Part shown: positions 16,912 to 22,621 of the stretch, in pieces
Numbering within the stretch: the first letter of the stretch is position 1
Layout of the letters: each line of letters opens with the position of its first letter
Virus record (IMG/VR): IMGVR_UViG_3300045978_000095
Location: 1-45,646 of that record
DNA: 45,646 nucleotides
Direction: 5' to 3' (one strand)
Source: a virus
Notes under the pieces: generated by a model
Told to the model about the DNA's origin: nothing
What the model saw: the letters and a program-made list of their open reading frames with translations, nothing else
Database searches by the model: none
Made by a program: the position numbers and the translations under genes

Positions 16912-16963
16912 CGCCTTTCCTCCTCAAGTTTGCCCACGCAACGCCTGTTGCGAGCGTCCCAGT

Positions 16964-16992
16964 AGCGTAGCACAGTCTGAGAGGGGGGTCAA
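16964..16992 (-). promoter_or_regulatory. Candidate late-operon promoter
   Basis: On the minus strand the sequence reads CTTGACC, then a 17-nt spacer from the last C, then TACGCT. The -35 occupies 16987-16992 and the -10 occupies 16964-16969, about 50 nt before the 16911 start codon. CTTGAC is the -35 form common in Alphaproteobacteria. The -10 is weak (3 of 6), so an activator may be needed. Confidence 0.5.
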
Positions 16993-17116
16993 GTGCTGGG
17001 TTTGCACAGCCAGGATTTGTGGGTATATCAAAACTGGGGGGATTTTTTTAGGCTGGCAAGAAGCAAGTTCCATGCCAACCTCATGGGGGGTTGCCCATGC
17101 TGCAGTTGCATACCTC

Positions 17117-17154
17117 GTTGGCACGGCCCTTGCATTAGCATCGCCCGTGCCAAC
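17117..17154. repeat. Perfect 10-bp inverted repeat, 18-nt spacer
   Basis: The arms GTTGGCACGG (17117-17126) and CCGTGCCAAC (17145-17154) match fully. The spacer contains TGCATTAGCA, a small nested dyad. The element lies between the two divergent promoters and outside both predicted transcripts, so a protein-binding or cruciform site is more likely than a terminator. Confidence 0.7.
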
Positions 17155-17160
17155 ACTCAA

Positions 17161-17174
17161 TCACAATGTTGTGA
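17161..17174. promoter_or_regulatory. 14-bp operator-like dyad TCACAATGTTGTGA
   Basis: The half sites TCACAA and TTGTGA are exact inverted copies with a 2-nt centre, which fits a dimeric regulator. It sits about 113 nt upstream of the early -35 box and 170 nt upstream of the late -35 box. No second exact copy was noticed. Confidence 0.4.
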
Positions 17175-17216
17175 TTTGCAGTTTCCGTTGGGCGAGTTTA
17201 TATTCAAATCACTGGC

Positions 17217-17251
17217 GATTGCCCATGTTTGATTTTCAAAAGTGGGCAATC
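17217..17251. repeat. Long dyad, copy A (33-35 bp family)
   Basis: It reads GATTGCCCATGTTTGA, then TTT, then TCAAAAGTGGGCAATC, with arms matching at 14 of 16 positions. It is the reverse-oriented member of a four-copy family (also at 21115, 28548 and 39557). It lies 35 nt upstream of the early promoter -35 box, which fits an operator. Confidence 0.8.
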
Positions 17252-17286
17252 GGTAGTGGCGGGTTCCGGCAGTAACATTTCGTGAT

Positions 17287-17315
17287 TTGACTTTCGGACT
17301 CGCGGCGATTACATT
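17287..17315 (+). promoter_or_regulatory. Candidate early promoter
   Basis: TTGACT (17287-17292), a 17-nt spacer, then TACATT (17310-17315), followed by the GGAG ribosome site and the ATG at 17344. Spacing is ideal for a sigma-70-type factor; 5 of 6 and 4 of 6 positions match consensus. It heads the whole early arm. Confidence 0.65.
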
Positions 17316-17343
17316 CATCGAGTCAACAACGGAGAACGGACTC

Positions 17344-17832
17344 ATGGTCAAATATACCTACGAAAAGTTCGGCGTGAAGTGGGAACGCGAGATTGATCCC
17401 GCGACAGTTTCGGAGAATGTGAAACTGTACGGCATCAGCCGCGGCATTCACGAAGCGCTGAAGGATACCTTCGCCGGTATCGCTGTGGCGGAAGGCTATT
17501 CCGAGTCCGATGCGGCGGCGGATTTCGTCGCCGGACTGGACAAAAAGTTCCAGCAGGTCATCGACGGAACTCTGCCGGAATATGTGCCCGGCGGTCGTGG
17601 CGCCGGTCAGCCGAAGGATGAACGCAGCGAGATGATCGCTCGCGTCTGCGCCGAAGGCGTCCGCAAAATGGCGAAGGGTTTGGGCAAGAAGCTGCCCAAG
17701 GTCGCGAGCGACGAATACAAAGCGATCTTCGCCAAGTTCCTTGAGCGGAACGCTGACAAGATCGCGGCCGAGGCCGACAAGCGTCTGAAGGCGCAGGCTA
17801 AGATCGAGTATGATGCAACTGGCATCATGTAA
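17344..17832 (+). CDS. First early gene, unknown helical protein, 162 aa
   Basis: I choose the ATG at 17344 because GGAG lies 9 nt before it and the early promoter would not cover a start further up. It is MVKYTYEKFGVKWEREI..., with a loop PGGRGAGQPKDERSEMIA in the middle and long charged helices at the end (KFLERNADKIAAEADKRLKA). There is no membrane span and no enzyme motif. The C-terminal pattern resembles that of the 193-aa protein at 28658, also placed directly behind a dyad and promoter. Its position suggests high early expression. It could be a host-takeover or nucleic-acid-binding protein, but neither is proven. Confidence 0.8.
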   Translation: MVKYTYEKFGVKWEREIDPATVSENVKLYGISRGIHEALKDTFAGIAVAEGYSESDAAADFVAGLDKKFQQVIDGTLPEYVPGGRGAGQPKDERSEMIARVCAEGVRKMAKGLGKKLPKVASDEYKAIFAKFLERNADKIAAEADKRLKAQAKIEYDATGIM

Positions 17833-17844
17833 GATCGCACAGCG

Positions 17845-17870
17845 TCCGGGGATTGGAAACAGTCCCCGGA
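17845..17870 (+). terminator. Hairpin after first early gene (terminator or mRNA-end element)
   Basis: A perfect 8-bp stem TCCGGGGA / TCCCCGGA with loop TTGGAAACAG, 12 nt after the 17832 stop. There is no U-tract behind it, so it is not a classical intrinsic terminator; RNA protection or protein binding are alternatives. Its GGAAA loop recurs in the hairpins at 21722-21812. Confidence 0.4.
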
Positions 17871-18124
17871 ATGCTGGTGAAGGCGCCTTTAAAGGCGGTG
17901 AATATTGCTCAACCCAGTCATGCCTCAAAACTCAGCCCTTGGGCACTCAGCCGCCCAGCCTTGGGGGAACTCTCTCTTTCTTCTAAGTATATATTTTTTC
18001 AGCTAGAAAGAGGAAGGGGGACCCACTGGTGGGTAGTCTGAGTGGATTTTGGTCATGGGCGGGTTCGGCAATAATCACCGCCTTTAATTGCACCTTTACA
18101 GGCGATTTTTCCTCTACCGCGCAC

Positions 18125-18153
18125 TTGACAGCCTTCGCGATGCGTGGTATGGT
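18125..18153 (+). promoter_or_regulatory. Candidate early promoter
   Basis: CTTGACA (TTGACA at 18125-18130), a 17-nt spacer, TATGGT (18148-18153). It lies 28 nt before the ATG at 18182. Its TTGACAGCCTTC start is the same as that of the promoter at 28596. Confidence 0.65.
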
Positions 18154-18181
18154 CGTCCAACACTGCAGAGGAGAACAGGAC

Positions 18182-18388
18182 ATGCTGATTGCGAACTACC
18201 CCACCAAGAAAGCCTGCCGCGAGTCGATCGGCAAGCCACTCCGCTATATCGAAACCTCCGTCTTCGGCGCGGAATACAAGCCAGACGGAGAACTGACTGT
18301 CGCCAACCGGCCGCACATTACTCGCCAAGGTCGCGAGTGGTTCGGCATCATCACCATGAAGGACGGGCTGATCGTCAAGGTCGAGTAG
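18182..18388 (+). CDS. Hypothetical early protein, 68 aa
   Basis: GAGGAGA lies before the ATG. The protein MLIANYPTKKACRESIGKPL... is a small basic, beta-rich protein (LTVANRPHITRQGREWFGII). The sequence SIGKPLRYIETSVFGAEYKP recalls small proteins seen in many Proteobacteria phages, with no known function. It is the first gene after a promoter of its own. Confidence 0.78.
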   Translation: MLIANYPTKKACRESIGKPLRYIETSVFGAEYKPDGELTVANRPHITRQGREWFGIITMKDGLIVKVE

Positions 18389-18443
18389 TACCAACACCAG
18401 CAGGGGCGCAAATGCCCCTGCCCTTTCAACAGGGGAACCAGAC

Positions 18444-18626
18444 ATGACCAAAGAGCAAGCCCTATTCGCCTCCTACATCATTGCGGAAGCCGTGAACGAC
18501 GACGACTTCCGCGCCAAGCTTCAAAAGCTATTCGGCACATGGGGAGTCGCAAACGCAGAAGCTGCCGCGAAGGAACTCGCCACTGAATACAAGTTCGACG
18601 CACCACTTTTCTCACGGAGGGACTAA
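18444..18626 (+). CDS. Hypothetical early protein, 60 aa
   Basis: AGGGGAA lies 8 nt before the ATG. It is a helical protein with acidic first half (IIAEAVNDDDFRAKLQKLFG). The stop overlaps the next start (TAATG), so the two are translationally coupled. The function is unknown. Confidence 0.7.
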   Translation: MTKEQALFASYIIAEAVNDDDFRAKLQKLFGTWGVANAEAAAKELATEYKFDAPLFSRRD

Positions 18627-18868
18627 TGGCACTTATCTCAACACCACTCGAAGACGGGCGGACCAAGGTAGTAGTGGACTTTCCCTACTACACTGTCGCG
18701 AGCAAGCGCAAATACTACCAGCACGGCACCAAGGACGAGCAGGAGATGCGCGCCACTCGCCACGCAGTCCAAGTGTCCGGCAACTTCCACAACGACAGCG
18801 TGGAAGTCCAGCACGACGAGCCTAACCAGCGTTGGCTGGTCATCAGTATCAACGCACGGAGGGACTGA
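18626..18868 (+). CDS. Hypothetical early protein, 80 aa
   Basis: ACGGAGG lies just before the ATG. It has basic and aromatic clusters (VVVDFPYYTVASKRKYYQHG) and ends in beta strands (VEVQHDEPNQRWLVISINAR). No family is recognised. Coupled to both neighbours by overlapping stop/start codons. Confidence 0.7.
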   Translation: MALISTPLEDGRTKVVVDFPYYTVASKRKYYQHGTKDEQEMRATRHAVQVSGNFHNDSVEVQHDEPNQRWLVISINARRD

Positions 18869-18975
18869 TGCGCCGCTATCGCCGGCCTTACGGCATGTCA
18901 CATCACAAGTGGCACCGCATCCGCCGCAGCCGCCTCTTGTGGCTGCTCTACATCATCGCCTACCGGCCACTCTAA
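18868..18975 (+). CDS. Very small basic protein, 35 aa
   Basis: The ATG overlaps the stop upstream (TGATG) and has ACGGAGGGAC before it. The product MRRYRRPYGMSHHKWHRIRR-SRLLWLLYIIAYRPL has 10 Arg, then a short hydrophobic run (LLWLLYIIAY), so it may bind nucleic acid or lie on the membrane. It is too short for strong support, but the ribosome site and packing into the gene row argue for it. Confidence 0.55.
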   Translation: MRRYRRPYGMSHHKWHRIRRSRLLWLLYIIAYRPL

Positions 18976-18985
18976 GGAGCAAGCC

Positions 18986-19156
18986 ATGTCACCAACCTGG
19001 GCTATCGACCGACTTCGCGCCCTACGGGACTCCGACGACACGGAGTCCGCACACAGCGAAGCTGACGACATTCTCTGCGACGTGCTGACGGAACTCGGCG
19101 GCGCCTACGCAGACGTGGCGGCCGAGTGGAAACGTGTTCCCAAGTGGTACGCATGA
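18986..19156 (+). CDS. Small phage protein, 56 aa
   Basis: AAGGAG lies 6 nt before the ATG. The product MSPTWAIDRLRALRDSDDTE... continues with HSEADDILCDVLTELGGAYA and ends EWKRVPKWYA. This pattern (acidic SEADD helix, end in WYA) is common in small proteins of phages infecting Proteobacteria, with no known function. The stop overlaps the next start (ATGA). Confidence 0.72.
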   Translation: MSPTWAIDRLRALRDSDDTESAHSEADDILCDVLTELGGAYADVAAEWKRVPKWYA

Positions 19157-19329
19157 CGCAGTACCCAACCATCACCAGAGAAGAAGCCGCCCGCCTTATC
19201 AAAAGCGGGCGGCTCACGAAGGCATCTCTGTACGAGCCAGATCACGCCAGGGACGGCTCCAAGTTCTGCTTTGTCGAACTCTCACCCGGATACAAGCAAT
19301 TCTATCGTCTCAGACCAGAGGAGAAGTGA
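19153..19329 (+). CDS. Hypothetical early protein, 58 aa
   Basis: The start overlaps the previous stop (ATGA). The product MTQYPTITREEAARLIKSGR... has a short helix resembling a DNA-binding-type EEAARLIKSGRL segment, then beta strands (FCFVELSPGYKQFYRL). The function is unknown. Confidence 0.68.
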   Translation: MTQYPTITREEAARLIKSGRLTKASLYEPDHARDGSKFCFVELSPGYKQFYRLRPEEK

Positions 19330-19536
19330 ATGATGCCCGACTGCACCTGCAAGTTCGTCGCCCCCAATCTGCCCATGCAGAACAAGGGCTGCCCCGTCCA
19401 CACCAAGCAGCAGTACGCTTGCGACTGCTGCGACTGCAACGACTACCGCCCCCGCAGAGCGCCAGACTTCACCAAGCATCCCCACTACATCTGGGGCAAC
19501 TGCGCCTGCGGCCACCAAGCACAGGATCACAACTGA
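19330..19536 (+). CDS. Cys-rich mini-protein, 68 aa
   Basis: It directly follows the previous stop (GAGGAGAAG before the ATG). It has nine Cys: CTCK near the start, GCPVH, then ACDCCDCNDY and a late NCACGH. Together with His this suggests zinc binding, perhaps two sites. Many phages carry such small metal-binding proteins that act on host proteins, but no target can be named. Confidence 0.72.
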   Translation: MMPDCTCKFVAPNLPMQNKGCPVHTKQQYACDCCDCNDYRPRRAPDFTKHPHYIWGNCACGHQAQDHN

Positions 19537-19919
19537 TGCACAACAACAAGGACTACTCCAACTCCCCCTGCAAGAACTTCGACGCTGTGCAGGACATCAA
19601 GGACTACCTTGGTAAGAAGAAGTGGGCCGAAATCTCACCACAAATGGCTCACATCAAGGACAAAGAGCAGTTCGAGATGTACTGCTCTGTCGCTGGCATT
19701 AGCGGCTTCCCTGTCCGCGCATGGTACGAACTGTACCACGGGCAGGGATCGTGGAATATGACTGCAGCGGAAGCAATCAAACTCCTTCAAAACCTGAGCG
19801 GCGATCCGGAAATAATCGACAGCGAAGCCGCATCCGTTCTCTGCAACTTCCTGATCTGTCTCGGCCACCAGTCCGTGGTGGACGCCTTTAATGTAGCAAC
19901 GAAATGGGAGCAGCCATGA
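19536..19919 (+). CDS. Hypothetical early protein, 127 aa
   Basis: The start at 19536 overlaps the previous stop (TGATG); a longer reading frame upstream is a shadow of two genes. It has helical segments (VQDIKDYLGKKKWAEISPQM; AAEAIKLLQNLSGDPEIIDS) and a Trp-rich middle (RAWYELYHGQGSWNM). The function is unknown. Confidence 0.68.
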   Translation: MHNNKDYSNSPCKNFDAVQDIKDYLGKKKWAEISPQMAHIKDKEQFEMYCSVAGISGFPVRAWYELYHGQGSWNMTAAEAIKLLQNLSGDPEIIDSEAASVLCNFLICLGHQSVVDAFNVATKWEQP

Positions 19920-20158
19920 CTCCGCACATCGCACTCACTGTCATCCGCCCCGACGAAGTGGCGGAATGTTGGGAAGGAGTAGACGACGAGCTCTGTCGCG
20001 AGCTCTGGTCTCTCGTGCCCTTCTACAAGAACAAAAAGACTCCAGAAGAAATGGAGGAACCCTGCATCGGGCTCGATTGCGTGGCCGACTTCTGGCACCA
20101 CCTCAGCGAAGAGACGCAGACGAAACTCAACAATCTAGCGGAGCGCATCAATGACTAA
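19916..20158 (+). CDS. Hypothetical early protein, 80 aa
   Basis: I take the ATG at 19916, overlapping the previous stop, with GGGAG 6 nt before it. It is acidic with many Glu/Asp and Trp (VIRPDEVAECWEGVDDELCR; ADFWHHLSEETQTKLNNLAE). The function is unknown. Confidence 0.7.
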   Translation: MTPHIALTVIRPDEVAECWEGVDDELCRELWSLVPFYKNKKTPEEMEEPCIGLDCVADFWHHLSEETQTKLNNLAERIND

Positions 20159-20405
20159 GGACCAATACATCCAGTGGAAAGCCACCAGAGGCGACGACGC
20201 CGGCCTATGGGACCGAGAGCAGTGCAAAGCCGCAGACTCACTCATTAAACTCGAGACACTCGGCGCACTGAAGAACTGGCTCGCCAAGAACATCACGAAC
20301 GTCACTATTCGCGATTACGTCTGGCTGATGACACGCTGCCACTTCGGCAGCTATGAGACAGACCAATTCCTTCAGAAACTCGGCATGTACCCGGACTGGA
20401 TGTAA
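20151..20405 (+). CDS. Hypothetical early protein, 84 aa
   Basis: It overlaps the previous gene by 8 nt and touches the next start. It is helical, with many Trp and aromatic residues (MTKDQYIQWKATRGDDAGLW; TIRDYVWLMTRCHFGSYETD). No family is recognised. Confidence 0.7.
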   Translation: MTKDQYIQWKATRGDDAGLWDREQCKAADSLIKLETLGALKNWLAKNITNVTIRDYVWLMTRCHFGSYETDQFLQKLGMYPDWM

Positions 20406-20941
20406 TGGCCATCTCCCAGTCACGAATGCTCGCGCTCCTCGATGAGACTAAAGTCATCGAGGAGCAGGTCGAAGCGATCAGGGATGAGCTCAAGCTGCTC
20501 ATTCAACTCACAGAGTCAGGCAAGTACCCAGCGGAAAGCTTCATCGCCCGCGTCCAGATGATGCTTGAAGGCGGGACGTTCAAGCTCGTGCTCAACAATC
20601 ACTACGCCGAGCGGGCGCACTTCCGCCGCTTCGCGAAGCGCAACGATCGCGAGCGTGCTCGCCAGCAGCAGCACCGCATGGCAAGGTTGATAGATGAGGG
20701 CATCCCGCAAGAGGAGCCGCTCCCACCGCCGCCTGCTCCTTCGCAGCCCACATTGGAGAGCATGTCCGCGCCAATCGCAGAGCCCAGCGATCTCCCTGCA
20801 GAACAAATCCTGGCCGCTGGATGGGAACTTATCGACGGAGAGTGGCTGCTATGGCAAGGCGACAAAATCGTTGGCAGAGAAGGCGACTCGAAATGGCGCA
20901 AGCTGCTCGCAGAGTTTTCCACGCCGACAAAGTCTGGATAA
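20405..20941 (+). CDS. Hypothetical early protein, 178 aa
   Basis: Residues 1-50 form a likely coiled coil (LLDETKVIEEQVEAIRDELK). A basic helix follows (RRFAKRNDRERARQQQHRMA, about residues 74-93), then a Pro-rich linker (EEPLPPPPAPSQPTLES) and a C-terminal module AAGWELIDGEWLLWQGDKIV that resembles small GWYF-like repeats. It may dimerise and bind nucleic acid, but this is inferred only from composition. Confidence 0.7.
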   Translation: MAISQSRMLALLDETKVIEEQVEAIRDELKLLIQLTESGKYPAESFIARVQMMLEGGTFKLVLNNHYAERAHFRRFAKRNDRERARQQQHRMARLIDEGIPQEEPLPPPPAPSQPTLESMSAPIAEPSDLPAEQILAAGWELIDGEWLLWQGDKIVGREGDSKWRKLLAEFSTPTKSG

Positions 20942-21114
20942 CGATGGACTTCGGGCAGGGGTCAGTCACCATGCTTGTCCCTGCCCGCCTCAACCAGCTC
21001 ATGTCGAAGGACAATCTTGGAATAAACATGCTGAGCATTGATGAACAGCTCGAGCTACATAAACTCTCGATGGACGCAGAGCTGAAGTATTGGAGGCATA
21101 TCAACCAAGCATGA
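20893..21114 (+). CDS. Hypothetical early protein, 73 aa
   Basis: The start is uncertain. The ATG at 20893 has AGAAGG 9 nt upstream and overlaps the gene before by 49 nt. An ATG at 20944 would give 56 aa but lacks a ribosome site. The strand VWITMDFGQGSVTMLVPARL crosses the second start, which favours the longer form. The stop is directly followed by the long dyad at 21115. Confidence 0.6.
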   Translation: MAQAARRVFHADKVWITMDFGQGSVTMLVPARLNQLMSKDNLGINMLSIDEQLELHKLSMDAELKYWRHINQA

Positions 21115-21147
21115 ATTGCCCATGTTTGAAAATCAAATATGTGCAAT
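21115..21147. repeat. Long dyad, copy B
   Basis: It reads ATTGCCCATGTTTGA, then AAA, then TCAAATATGTGCAAT; arms match at 13 of 15 positions. It starts on the base after the 21114 stop and ends 13 nt before the TTGACA at 21161. Confidence 0.82.
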
Positions 21148-21160
21148 CTGCACGCTCCCA

Positions 21161-21189
21161 TTGACAGACATGCAAAATCGTGCAATAAT
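21161..21189 (+). promoter_or_regulatory. Candidate promoter, cassette copy 1
   Basis: TTGACA (21161-21166), 17-nt spacer ending GTGC, AATAAT (21184-21189). The spacer holds ATGCAAAATCGTGC. From TTGACAG through ACACTGGAG (21201 or so) it closely matches the promoter at 23082, including sequence outside the hexamers. Confidence 0.72.
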
Positions 21190-21210
21190 GGTGGACACTG
21201 GAGAACGCAG

Positions 21211-21432
21211 ATGGGACACAAAGTCACAATCACACAACAGACAATGGACGCGATCCGTGCTGCCGCTCACGGCCCGTTCAAGCAGACGGCGGTGAAGAAT
21301 GCTGACGGCACCTTCACCCTTCTTCTCGAAGACGATGTATTCGAGGCCGTCACAACGCTCGCCCTTCCCGGCGAGTCACATGACGACACGATCTTCCGCG
21401 CGTTGAACGTGCTCAGGGGAAAACGACAATGA
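21211..21432 (+). CDS. Hypothetical early protein, 73 aa
   Basis: First gene behind the 21161 promoter; CTGGAGA lies before the ATG. The product MGHKVTITQQTMDAIRAAAH... has a helix, a beta hairpin (ADGTFTLLLEDDVFEAVTTL) and a C-terminal helix (ESHDDTIFRALNVLRGKRQ). The fold could be ribbon-helix-like, but no family is recognised. The stop overlaps the next start. Confidence 0.75.
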   Translation: MGHKVTITQQTMDAIRAAAHGPFKQTAVKNADGTFTLLLEDDVFEAVTTLALPGESHDDTIFRALNVLRGKRQ

Positions 21433-21542
21433 TCCGCTCCTTCATTCACGGACTGGCCGAGTTCATGGCGCTCGCCCTCCTCATCGCCACACTGATCGTG
21501 TGGGGAGCGTTGCTCACCGACTGGCTGGAGAAAATGCAATGA
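21429..21542 (+). CDS. Single-span membrane mini-protein, 37 aa
   Basis: The ATG overlaps the stop before (ATGA). The product MIRSFIHGLAEFMALALLIA-TLIVWGALLTDWLEKMQ is one membrane span (about residues 9-29) with few charged residues at the ends. The stop overlaps the next gene. It could be a small inner-membrane effector or a pinholin-like protein; its place among early genes argues against lysis timing. Confidence 0.62.
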   Translation: MIRSFIHGLAEFMALALLIATLIVWGALLTDWLEKMQ

Positions 21543-21706
21543 ACAGGAAGCCGTGGCACACAGGGATTGGCCCCCGCGACTGGCGCTGCGAGTTCTGCGG
21601 CTGCTGGTCCTCCAACGACTACTGCTTCGAATGCCAAGGCACGAGTTCCACCGCAACGTCGAAAGACGGACTTGGAGAGCTGGCTGTGGAGACTGAGAGC
21701 GGATAA
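21539..21706 (+). CDS. Zinc-ribbon mini-protein, 55 aa
   Basis: The start overlaps the stop before. Two CxxC-type pairs lie close together in CEFCGCWSSNDYCFEC, a zinc-ribbon-like knuckle. The rest is short and polar. Such small proteins often bind nucleic acid or host enzymes; no target is known. Confidence 0.65.
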   Translation: MNRKPWHTGIGPRDWRCEFCGCWSSNDYCFECQGTSSTATSKDGLGELAVETESG

Positions 21707-21890
21707 CCACAGCAGCCCATCTGGCAGGAGTGGAAAGCCTGCCATCGTTAGGGTCACGACGCCCGTAGGCGAGGGGAAATCGCCAAGTACCCGACAGCCG
21801 GGAAAGACCGGCACCTGAGAACTGAGTCCCGCGTACTCAGGCCTGCGCCCGCCACAGTCTGTCCCCTAGGCTGTGGCGGGCCTCTTAGTA
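21707..21890 (+). ncRNA. Hairpin-rich non-coding stretch, candidate structured RNA
   Basis: There is no gene in these 184 nt, but five stems follow each other. TGGCAGG/CCTGCCA (21722-21744) has loop AGTGGAAAG. GGCGA/TCGCC (21768-21784) has loop GGGGAAA and competes with CGCC-CGTA-GGCG. GCCGG/CCGGC (21797-21812) has loop GAAAGA. CTGAGT/ACTCAG (21822-21840) competes with CCTGAG/CTCAGG. The last is a perfect 11-bp stem GCCCGCCACAG/CTGTGGCGGGC (21847-21881), just before the ribosome site of the 21903 gene. Three loops show GGAAA-type sequence. It could be a leader/attenuator or a separate RNA. No promoter of its own was found. Confidence 0.4.
21847..21881 (+). terminator. Strong 11-bp hairpin before 21903 (attenuator or terminator)
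   Basis: The arms GCCCGCCACAG and CTGTGGCGGGC pair fully, with a 13-nt loop. CTCTTAG follows, so the U-tract is weak. It ends 6 nt before the TAGGAG ribosome site of the next gene and may shield it or reduce read-through. Confidence 0.5.
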
Positions 21891-21902
21891 GGAGAGCCAG
21901 CC

Positions 21903-22241
21903 ATGCAACGTGTCAAGTTTTTTGAAATCCGTGACTGCGGCACCTTCATTCCTGCAGTCGCGATCGACTGCTCCTTAACAGGCGACAGAGCTTCCGACTA
22001 CCTCCTCCGCCACGCAGGCTACGGCAGCGTCCGCTGCATCCTCCTCACCCCACTTGGAGGTGGGCGTAAGGCAGAGTACGATCCATATAACTGGAATTAC
22101 GGACGGACTCTTAAGATCGCACACTTCCACATACTAGATAACTGGGACAACCTTAAAGACGGAGATGTGATAGATGTCGAACATATCCTTGGTGAAAAAG
22201 CAGAGCCCCGTATCTCAGAACGAGGATCATATCCCTGCTAA
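21903..22241 (+). CDS. Hypothetical phage protein, 112 aa
   Basis: TAGGAGA lies 9 nt before the ATG. The product MQRVKFFEIRDCGTFIPAVA... has IDCSLTGDRASDYLLRHAGY, then a PYNWNYGRTLKIAHFHILDN part and ends GDVIDVEHILGEKAEPRISE. I recognise this pattern from hypothetical proteins of other Proteobacteria phages, with no known function. The 3' end overlaps the next gene by 68 nt. Confidence 0.75.
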   Translation: MQRVKFFEIRDCGTFIPAVAIDCSLTGDRASDYLLRHAGYGSVRCILLTPLGGGRKAEYDPYNWNYGRTLKIAHFHILDNWDNLKDGDVIDVEHILGEKAEPRISERGSYPC

Positions 22242-22353
22242 AGTGGCGGAACTCTTCTACAATTCCAGCAGACACAGCCCGCGCAGATGGCACGACCTGT
22301 CTGCTCATGAGCGCAGCCTGTGGCGGCAAATCGTGCGGCTCGCTCGTGCGTAG
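22174..22353 (+). CDS. Small phage protein, 59 aa
   Basis: GGAG lies 9 nt before the ATG. The product MSNISLVKKQSPVSQNEDHI... has a typical end: AELFYNSSRHSPRRWHDLSA, then HERSLWRQIVRLARA. The W..LS..ER.LW..IV pattern is common in short phage proteins. It overlaps the genes on both sides (68 nt and 47 nt). Confidence 0.65.
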   Translation: MSNISLVKKQSPVSQNEDHIPAKVAELFYNSSRHSPRRWHDLSAHERSLWRQIVRLARA

Positions 22354-22621
22354 TCTCGCCGCCCTGCTCCTTCTCACCGCATCCGCAAGCGCCGCGGACG
22401 TGAACACTTCGCGCGCCGTGAAGCAGCTCGAAGTGTCCGACTTTCTCAAAAACCCATGCCTATCCCGCGAGTGCCTGCTCTTCTGCAATCCGAAGAACGC
22501 CATGCGCCCCGGCTGGTGCATGTACTATCTCACCCCCAAGAGTGGGTATGAGACGCTCTCATTAGAGGAAATATGTGATGCGCTACTCATCACGAGGCCC
22601 GTATTTTGCCCGCCCTTTTAA
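22307..22621 (+). CDS. Secreted Cys-rich protein, 104 aa
   Basis: It has a clear signal peptide: a basic start, the hydrophobic run LAALLLLTASASA and a likely cut after ASA before ADVN (about residue 29). The mature part (about 75 aa) has six Cys (NPC, REC, LFC, GWC, EIC, VFC), an even number that fits disulfides in the periplasm. The start is uncertain: the ATG at 22307 has no clear ribosome site, and a GTG about 40 nt further down gives a tighter signal peptide. It lies next to the membrane-anchored thermonuclease, so the two may work together in the envelope. Confidence 0.62.
   Translation: MSAACGGKSCGSLVRSLAALLLLTASASAADVNTSRAVKQLEVSDFLKNPCLSRECLLFCNPKNAMRPGWCMYYLTPKSGYETLSLEEICDALLITRPVFCPPF

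Larger units (their letters stand above)
16912..17343. promoter_or_regulatory. Divergent control region between late and early arms
   Basis: This is the largest gene-free stretch (432 bp) and the only place where both arms start. It holds the late promoter (16964-16992), a G/T-rich run (17035-17050), a perfect 10-bp inverted repeat GTTGGCACGG / CCGTGCCAAC (17117-17126 and 17145-17154), a 14-bp dyad TCACAATGTTGTGA (17161-17174), a long dyad (17217-17251), and the early promoter (17287-17315). No coding frame looks real here. It could also serve as a replication start, but no iteron set or DnaA-box cluster is seen. Confidence 0.7.
17833..18181. other. Gene-free stretch with several dyads and an AT-rich spot
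   Basis: I see no convincing gene in these 349 bp. Contents: a hairpin TCCGGGGA / TCCCCGGA (17845-17870) with loop TTGGAAACAG; a 14-bp perfect palindrome CGCCTTTAAAGGCG (17884-17897); CTCTTTCT and AGAAAGAG arms (17974-17981 and 18005-18012) flanking an AT-rich stretch (TAAGTATATATTTTTTC); a CCCAC/GTGGG dyad (18022-18033); a weak CGCCT/AGGCG hairpin followed by five T (about 18078-18109); and a promoter at 18125. The first hairpin may end or protect the 17344 transcript. Confidence 0.55.

Noticed and set aside
17217-17251. FNR/Anr-type box in the long dyad (TTTGA...TCAAA)
   Set aside because: The inner spacing is 3 nt between TTGA and TCAA halves, not the TTGAT-N4-ATCAA layout; the long outer arms point to another factor.
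21707-21902. tRNA or tmRNA in the hairpin-rich stretch
   Set aside because: No acceptor stem, anticodon arm or GGTTCGA-type T-loop could be fitted; the hairpins do not form a cloverleaf.
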